From Rossellomorea marisflavi (lineage in GTDB: Bacteria; Bacillota; Bacilli; Bacillales; Bacillaceae_B), in contig NZ_LGUE01000001.1 of the NCBI RefSeq assembly GCF_001274775.1, positions 1,086,334-1,150,333 of the forward strand: DNA of 64,000 nt, read 5' to 3'. This document shows, piece by piece, positions 59,118-64,000 of the stretch. The position numbers and the translations under genes were made by a program. Below the pieces are notes generated by a model. That model did not search any database and was not told the origin of the DNA. It saw nothing but the letters and a program-made list of their open reading frames with translations. Each line of letters starts with the position of its first letter. Position 1 is the stretch's first letter.

Positions 59118-60323
59118 CTAAAAGTAGCGAAAAACCCACTTTGGTGTGTACTGAAGACCTTTTTGCCACAGGGGAATTCTTTCAAAATCCTTGAATGACA
59201 GCCGGCGGCCATCCTCCATATCCTTCAGAACCAGCTGTTCGAGTTCTGTTGCCTTCTTCCCTTTGATTATACAGTTGCTTTCGTCATTCAGGAACAAGCT
59301 TCGCGGGTCCCAATTTGCCGTTCCAAGGTCTGCCCACTGATGGTCGATGATCATGACCTTCCCGTGAAAGAAGCCTTTCTCATACAGATATACACTTGCT
59401 CCTGCCTCCAGGAGCTCTTTTTCAATTTTATAACCTGGTGGCTTCGTGAACCAGGCATCCGTATCATCCGGGACGAGGATGCGCACATCCACTCCCCTCG
59501 AAATGGCACGTTTCAGAGAGTGCATGAGGGAATCCGTCGGAATGAAATAGGGAGTGGCGACAATCAGGCTTTCCTCTGCGTCATCAATCCAATCAATCAT
59601 CCGTCCTTCCAGATCCCCGCCTGTACTGAACAGCAGCGAATATTGCGAATCCCCGGAGCGTATGGTCGATTTCCCTTCTGTTAGCTGCTTTGCCTTCCCG
59701 CCATCTTCTTTCCAGTCACGATCAAATTGAAGGGAGGCTTCCCTGGCCACACCACCTTCGATCCGAAGATGATAATCCCTCCAGTAGCCAAGGTCGGGGT
59801 CTTTCCCAATATACTCTTTACCCAAATTAAATCCACCTATATAGGTGATGGCATCATCAATGACGATAATGCGCCTATGGTTCCGGTGATGCAGCCGATA
59901 AAATACATGTTCCGGTTTGACGGATCGACTTTTGAGGAATTTCACGCCGCTTGCTTTCAACCCTTCGATCGTCCTGCCTTTCATATCTGATCCGATCGCG
60001 TCAACCGATAACCGAATATCGACTCCTTCCTCTGCCTTTCTTTGTAGCAAAGAAAAGAAGGGGCGGGTCACTTCATCATCCCGTATGATGAAGAAATGAA
60101 TGCTCACGGATTGACTGGCGTTCTCGACATCTGCTGTCAAGGAAGAGTAAAATGATTTTCCGTCATTCAAAATGGAAGCCTTACCATTATAAAAGGACGT
60201 CTGGACCGGTGGATGATTTTGTTCATATTCTGCCGCTCCTTTTTTCACATCCACATTCATCAGCCAGAGTAAATACGATAGGAACAGGCATAGGCTAAGG
60301 ATCCAAATCATCCATTTTTTCAT
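59118..60323 (-). CDS. Phospholipase-D/cardiolipin-synthase family protein (YwiE/ClsB-like)
   Basis: The 401-residue protein has a signal-anchor (about 5-22) and two PLD half-sites. The first is H149-x-R151 with VIDD at 154-157 (NHRRIIVIDD), with Arg in place of the usual Lys; the second is intact, H320-G-K322 with D327 (FFHGKVMIID). It resembles cardiolipin synthases such as YwiE, but is short of the two membrane spans common to ClsA. It likely transfers or hydrolyses a phosphatidyl group. AGGAGGG precedes the ATG. It is single-gene. Confidence 0.85.
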   Translation of the reverse strand: MKKWMIWILSLCLFLSYLLWLMNVDVKKGAAEYEQNHPPVQTSFYNGKASILNDGKSFYSSLTADVENASQSVSIHFFIIRDDEVTRPFFSLLQRKAEEGVDIRLSVDAIGSDMKGRTIEGLKASGVKFLKSRSVKPEHVFYRLHHRNHRRIIVIDDAITYIGGFNLGKEYIGKDPDLGYWRDYHLRIEGGVAREASLQFDRDWKEDGGKAKQLTEGKSTIRSGDSQYSLLFSTGGDLEGRMIDWIDDAEESLIVATPYFIPTDSLMHSLKRAISRGVDVRILVPDDTDAWFTKPPGYKIEKELLEAGASVYLYEKGFFHGKVMIIDHQWADLGTANWDPRSLFLNDESNCIIKGKKATELEQLVLKDMEDGRRLSFKDFERIPLWQKGLQYTPKWVFRYF

Positions 60324-60382
60324 TTTATCCCTCCTCCTTTTTCCTATAGCTTTTGTCTTAAGGAGGGACGTGATACATAAGA

Positions 60383-60406
60383 AAGGAAGGCCGTTGTCTA
60401 CGGCCT
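60383..60406 (-). terminator. Terminator of the VanZ gene
   Basis: GGAAGGCCGT/ACGGCCTTCC with an AGACA loop, followed on the minus strand by TTTCTTA. Confidence 0.75.
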
Positions 60407-60949
60407 TCCCCTTCTCCAGTTGTTCTTTATTATTCTATATAGGCTCTGGCCGACCTGAAACAAGAGGACCCCCACCAAGGCACCCAGGGTGTTCATCATC
60501 CAATCATCGATATCTGTCGCCCTTCCGAGAGGGAATACATACTGACATCCTTCAATGATCAAGGACAGAAGTGCTCCAGCACCCGTCACTTTCCACCACA
60601 ATGCCTTTTTCCGCTTCATCCACCAGGCTGCGAAAAAACCGAATGGGACGAACAAAAGGACGTTTGCCAACAGATTCCGAATTGGTACTTCAATGTGAGG
60701 CCCATGGAGATTCAACCTCAAATTTGAAAATGGATCAAAATTGGTTTGTCCTTCCGATATATTCGGTCCATCCAGAGGGGTCAATGTCAGGAGGCAGACG
60801 GCACCGATTGAAAGAATCGTGAACACTTTCGGAAGAAGATCCCGCTTTCGGGATCGGCCTTGATTCGTGATGATGATCATGATCAAGGCGGTGGCGGCCG
60901 TAAGCAAGATCGGCACCGACCAGCCGAAGGAACGCCAAAGCTCCATCAT
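60398..60949 (-). CDS. VanZ-family membrane protein
   Basis: The 183-residue protein has four to five membrane segments and the VanZ-like core: VPIRNLLANVLLFVPFGFFAAWW and LSLIIEGCQYVFPLGRATDIDDWMMNTLGALVGVLLF, in which the D-x-D-D stretch is conserved. VanZ confers low-level teicoplanin resistance in the VanA cluster, but chromosomal homologues mostly have unknown functions. It is 18 bases downstream of the 55-aa membrane gene and ends at a terminator. Confidence 0.82.
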   Translation of the reverse strand: MMELWRSFGWSVPILLTAATALIMIIITNQGRSRKRDLLPKVFTILSIGAVCLLTLTPLDGPNISEGQTNFDPFSNLRLNLHGPHIEVPIRNLLANVLLFVPFGFFAAWWMKRKKALWWKVTGAGALLSLIIEGCQYVFPLGRATDIDDWMMNTLGALVGVLLFQVGQSLYRIIKNNWRRGRP

Positions 60950-60967
60950 ATTACTCCATCACCATCC

Positions 60968-61135
60968 TCACTTCTTCTGCCTGAAGCGAAAAAGGAACAC
61001 TCCGGCCATGATGAGAAAACATAGTACAAATAAGATCCCTTTTATGACCTCACCATTCAAAAAAGCATTCAATCCCCAAAGAAGAATAAAGAATGTTATA
61101 AGACAATCCACAATAAATATACCCTTATTCCTCAT
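60968..61135 (-). CDS. Small membrane protein, 55 aa
   Basis: The ATG at 61135 has AGGTG seven bases upstream. The reading frame (MRNKGIFIVDCLITFFILLWG and so on) codes two hydrophobic segments (about 6-25 and 33-48), ending RFRQKK*. It is followed after 18 bases by VanZ on the same strand, which makes a two-gene membrane unit likely. I do not recognise a family. It was found by reading the minus strand directly. Confidence 0.6.
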   Translation of the reverse strand: MRNKGIFIVDCLITFFILLWGLNAFLNGEVIKGILFVLCFLIMAGVFLFRFRQKK

Positions 61136-61350
61136 GTTCCTTCACCTGCGCTTTTCAAACTATCTTCATTACTCTATCATACCGAAACCGCAATCGGCCA
61201 CTTTTACCACGTCATCCACTATCCAGTCTATGTCAGTCCACACCATGATAGAAATCTCTTTCATGAGACAGAACTAAAAAGGTATCACTTAATGACGGAC
61301 AGGATCCGTATAGGTACTTCCTATCGCTGATGTTTTCCGTGCAGGACTTG

Positions 61351-61379
61351 GCTTTCAGCGGGCAGCTCGTTAACCTCCT
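61351..61379. repeat. Bacillaceae intergenic repeat (TTTCCGCGG type), copy 2
   Basis: GCTTTCAGCGGGCAGCTCG followed by TTAACCTCCT resembles the GCTTTCCGCGGGC..GAGCCTCCT element. It is a diverged relative of the copy near 35946; I count roughly 18 identities over 28 bases. The 61136-61430 stretch has no other gene. Confidence 0.5.
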
Positions 61380-61420
61380 AACATAAATCTTGCACATCGA
61401 TCGAGCGACAGGAACGAAGA

Positions 61421-61515
61421 CATAGCATATTAAAAACCCGACCTGTTCTGCCTTTTCTCAGGCGCATCCAGTTCGGGTTTTACTATGTCTACTATGCATT
61501 TGTCTCGGCCTTTTT
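61421..61515. repeat. Palindromic intergenic repeat, copy 2
   Basis: AAAAACCCGACCT ... CCAGTTCGGGTTTTACTATG plus ATTTGTCTCGGCC correspond base for base to much of 7486-7570, with an inner GCCT/AGGC hairpin. It lies just after the sco gene on the minus strand and may end its transcript. Confidence 0.7.
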
Positions 61516-61520
61516 CAGGC

Positions 61521-62114
61521 TTATTTTTTCCCTTCTTTTATAAGGGCTTTCATATCTGAAACCATTTCATCGTATGGAACATCCGAATTCCCACTATAGG
61601 TTTTCACGACGGTCCCTTCTTGGTCAACCAGGTAGAAACTGGTCCCATGTATCTTTTGATCGGAATCTGATACATTGGCCACGACCGATTTGAAGGATTT
61701 CTCGGCCAGATTTTTAATTTTGTCGAATTCATAGCCTGTAAGAAGATCCCATTTATCGGTATTTGCTTCAAAGTTGCCTATGTACTCCGATAATTTCTCG
61801 GGCGTATCATTCTCGGGATCAACGCTGAAGGATACGATGCGATAATCCTCTACCCCTTCATCTTTCAGTTCCTTTTGAAGCTTGGTGAGATTGAATGTCA
61901 TCGGTGGACAGACCGTTTCACAATTGGTGAAGATAAAATCAGCAATCCACACTTTCCCCTTCAGATCATCCAAGGACACGGTATCACCCTTTTGATTGAT
62001 GAATGAAAAATTCCCCACTTTATAATTGGTATCTGCTTGGAAACCGCTGTTGCTACAAGCTGACAGAAGGATCATGATAAATCCGATCACCGATAAAAAC
62101 GCTTTCCTTTTCAA
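61521..62114 (-). CDS. Sco1/SenC-family copper chaperone lipoprotein
   Basis: The 197-residue lipoprotein has a signal peptide with lipobox cysteine C20 (LLSAC), a thioredoxin fold with the copper motif C65-x3-C69 (CETVCP) and the third ligand H156 (IHGTSF). Sco proteins load copper into the CuA site of cytochrome c oxidase on the outer face of the membrane; B. subtilis ScoA/YpmQ is the equivalent. TTG 62114 has AGAGGGGG seven bases upstream; an ATG two codons earlier is too near. It is single-gene, followed by a palindromic repeat. Confidence 0.9.
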   Translation of the reverse strand: MKRKAFLSVIGFIMILLSACSNSGFQADTNYKVGNFSFINQKGDTVSLDDLKGKVWIADFIFTNCETVCPPMTFNLTKLQKELKDEGVEDYRIVSFSVDPENDTPEKLSEYIGNFEANTDKWDLLTGYEFDKIKNLAEKSFKSVVANVSDSDQKIHGTSFYLVDQEGTVVKTYSGNSDVPYDEMVSDMKALIKEGKK

Positions 62115-62195
62115 AACCATACCCCCTCTGATTCTGTTCTCCACGTTCTATGTTAGTAAAGAATGGGTACAAATACAATCACCCCCAGCCGATTA

Positions 62196-63005
62196 TCATT
62201 GACCATTTTGTGAATTCAAGCCCTTCATATAGGCTCCAATGGCCCCTGCATATCCCCCGTTATCAGGGAAAACAGGCTCATACCCCAACCATGCCCTGAA
62301 ACTTCCCAAATCTGCTTGAAGCGCTGCATTTCCCTCCACACCATTTCCGACAAACACAAGCACGGGCTTGGGCATATGGGTGGCAATACTCATTGATAAA
62401 AGGATCAAGGTTTCCGCCATCATATTCGTTAACGATCTCAGTCGATCTCCCGGGCTTTCAGTGGAAGAAGGGGATTTCCCGAAATTTGCCGCCGTCAAAT
62501 GCGGTGCGATGCCCACCTCTTCTTCCCTGTATATATCCCCGACGAGAAGGTCGGCGTTCTGCCGTGTCCCTCCTCCGGCAAGTCTCGCCAGTTCCTGAAA
62601 GTCGGTCACCCCTGTTAACCTCGTGCCTAACCCCATGAACATCCCACCGCCGATTCCACTGCCTAACATCCGTTCATACTCGCCTTTTTTCACTTGGAAG
62701 AAGGATGTCCCTGTTCCGATATTCACCAATATGAACTCGTCCAGGGATTTCCCTTGGAGTTTCATCAGCTCCCGGGTTCCCTGTGTGACGGCATCAAATT
62801 CATGAAGAGGGACGCTTTCCGCTTCCCTCCACAAGTCTGCCCTTCCACCGGTCACCACCACTGAATCAGTGGCACCAAGCTTAAGGAAATTCCGGATGAA
62901 AAGATGATCATACGTAGGGAATTTTTTGTAGTGCATTCTTCCATCCTCTTCATATACGAGCTTGGTCAACGTACTGCCTGCATCTACACCGATCACCCGC
63001 CTCAT
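62196..63005 (-). CDS. coaW: Type II pantothenate kinase
   Basis: The 269-residue protein is an acetyl-CoA-insensitive pantothenate kinase of the CoaW/PanK-II type. It starts MRRVIGVDAGSTLTKLVYEE (phosphate-1 loop), then VNIGTGTSFFQVK and GSGIGGGMFMGLGTRLTG, with a late FVGNGVEGN. It phosphorylates pantothenate, the first step of CoA synthesis. CoaW occurs in staphylococci and the B. cereus group; B. subtilis uses CoaA and CoaX. AGGAGG is seven bases before the second ATG, so that is the start. The sbcC gene ends 11 bases upstream, with no terminator, so both may be co-transcribed. Confidence 0.9.
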   Translation of the reverse strand: MRRVIGVDAGSTLTKLVYEEDGRMHYKKFPTYDHLFIRNFLKLGATDSVVVTGGRADLWREAESVPLHEFDAVTQGTRELMKLQGKSLDEFILVNIGTGTSFFQVKKGEYERMLGSGIGGGMFMGLGTRLTGVTDFQELARLAGGGTRQNADLLVGDIYREEEVGIAPHLTAANFGKSPSSTESPGDRLRSLTNMMAETLILLSMSIATHMPKPVLVFVGNGVEGNAALQADLGSFRAWLGYEPVFPDNGGYAGAIGAYMKGLNSQNGQ

Positions 63006-63016
63006 CATACATCCTC

Positions 63017-64000
63017 CTATCCTGAAATCCTGAATTCTGTGTGGCTCCCATTCTGGGAAGAAATGACCTCAAGTCTTGCATCGATGCGTTCCTTCAATTC
63101 AGGAACGTGTGAAATGATCCCGACGAGTCTTCCGCTGCTTTGAATATCCATTAGAGCTTCAATGGCATGATCAAGTGATTCAGGGTCCAGGGTACCGAAT
63201 CCTTCATCTATGAACATGGTCTCAAGGGACACTCCCCCGGCATGCTGTTGAACGATATCGGCAAGCCCCAACGCCAGTGCGAGGGACGCTTTGAAGCTCT
63301 CTCCACCAGATAAGGTCTTCACATGCCTCTCCTGTCCTGTGAACTGGTCGAATACGAGCAGTTCCAGCCCGCTCTGCACGTTCCCCTTACTTCTGTCATT
63401 TTTCCTGATCAACTCATATCTGCCCGAAGTCATCTTCCTCAGTCGGTCATTTGCCACCAATAAGATATCTTCAAGGAAGGAAGCGAGTACATACCGTTCA
63501 AACGTAATACGATTCGTGTTCTGTCCACGGGCGATTTCCGCCAGGTGACCCACGGTAAGATATTGTGCCTCGAGTTCCTTGATTCCTGCATTGATGTCAT
63601 TGACCCGGTGAAAGATTCCTTCATTCTGGGATATATCGGTCTGCATGCGATTAAGTTCTTGATTGGCCGTTTTCCATTCTTCGGTACAGAAGATGAGGCT
63701 TTGATTCAAGGACTCGAGGTCAGGCCGTTCCCTCCCATCAAGATGCTTCATGAGGTCAGACAGACGATCATGGACCGACCGCATTTCTTCTCCGTGCTTT
63801 CTCACCTGATCAGTAAGATGAAGGATTTGTTCTTCGTTTCTTTTGGCTTCTATATATGCACCATAGTCCTTGAAGCCCTGCTTATCCAACATATCTTTGA
63901 AATGTTGCCTTTCTTCCTTCATTTCTTCCTGCAAGGAAGTGAGCAATTGTTGTTTATCCGAGATCTGCCCCTGTTTAATCTGTTCTTCGTTTTGAAGTTT
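63017..64000 (-). CDS. sbcC: Exonuclease SbcC, C-terminal part (cut by window edge)
   Basis: The frame continues to the right edge without a start, so about 328 C-terminal residues of SbcC are seen. Coiled-coil sequence (LQNEEQIKQGQISDKQQL..., ending near residue 160) leads into the C-terminal ABC half: signature LSGGESFKASLALALGLADI, Walker B METMFIDEGFGTLDPESL and H-loop LVGIISHV. SbcC pairs with SbcD, and the complex cuts hairpins and blocked DNA ends. The sbcD gene is expected to the right, outside the window. Confidence 0.92.
   Translation of the reverse strand, partial: KLQNEEQIKQGQISDKQQLLTSLQEEMKEERQHFKDMLDKQGFKDYGAYIEAKRNEEQILHLTDQVRKHGEEMRSVHDRLSDLMKHLDGRERPDLESLNQSLIFCTEEWKTANQELNRMQTDISQNEGIFHRVNDINAGIKELEAQYLTVGHLAEIARGQNTNRITFERYVLASFLEDILLVANDRLRKMTSGRYELIRKNDRSKGNVQSGLELLVFDQFTGQERHVKTLSGGESFKASLALALGLADIVQQHAGGVSLETMFIDEGFGTLDPESLDHAIEALMDIQSSGRLVGIISHVPELKERIDARLEVISSQNGSHTEFRISG

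Overview
The window looks like chromosomal DNA of an endospore-forming, low-GC Gram-positive of the family Bacillaceae (Bacillus sensu lato, possibly Rossellomorea; the genus is a guess). Support comes from SpoIIP, two CotD-type coat proteins, a CwlC-type mother-cell lysin, sigma-K-like and sigma-B-like promoters, RsbR proteins, an S-box and a T-box leader, and strong AGGAGG ribosome sites that often precede TTG or GTG starts. I see no phage, insertion sequence, CRISPR array, tRNA or rRNA. Most genes lie on the minus strand and are ordinary chromosomal genes.

Layout. 1-9 kb: a partial membrane protein, plsC, a YndM-type protein, a nucleotidyltransferase, spoIIP, a CotD-like coat protein, an amine oxidase, an ATPase and a two-enzyme cell-wall lysin. 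9-19.2 kb: a TetR-regulated MFS exporter with a double operator, a TauE exporter, two glycosyltransferases, a DinB protein, an SNF2 helicase and CotD. 19.5-24.3 kb: a MarR-controlled quinone/nitro-compound operon, a second-type RlmN beside a FusB-like EF-G-binding protein, and a small HTH gene preceded by a tiny ORF and a perfect 24-bp palindrome. 24.7-31.7 kb: a secreted subtilase, a secreted lipase, a large collagen-like spore-surface protein and a padR-chrA pair. 31.8-46.7 kb: pssA, a GNAT pair fusion, uppP, YitT, a three-gene lipid/teichoic-acid-like operon (PlsY paralogue, GNAT-aminotransferase fusion, LtaS-type enzyme), DUF3231, the mhqED quinone-detoxification operon with an MhqR-type operator, and two RsbR genes flanking a tiny sigma-region-3-like gene. 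46.7-54.5 kb: an S-box-controlled metI-metC-yitJ-metH operon. 54.7-64 kb: a zinc alcohol dehydrogenase, a T-box-controlled auxiliary TrpRS, a YdjM-type hydrolase, HAD and Nudix proteins, a phospholipase-D enzyme, VanZ, a Sco copper chaperone, type II pantothenate kinase and the end of sbcC.

How the genes work together. The metI-metC-yitJ-metH operon is a complete cysteine-to-methionine branch under SAM control. The MarR operon and mhqED are two separate lines of quinone/electrophile defence. The sporulation genes are scattered, but three of them (the lysin and both CotD proteins) share one sigma-K-like promoter form. The most unusual item is the 36.2-40.2 kb operon, whose gene content suggests a dedicated modified lipid or polyglycerolphosphate-like product that I cannot match to a described pathway.
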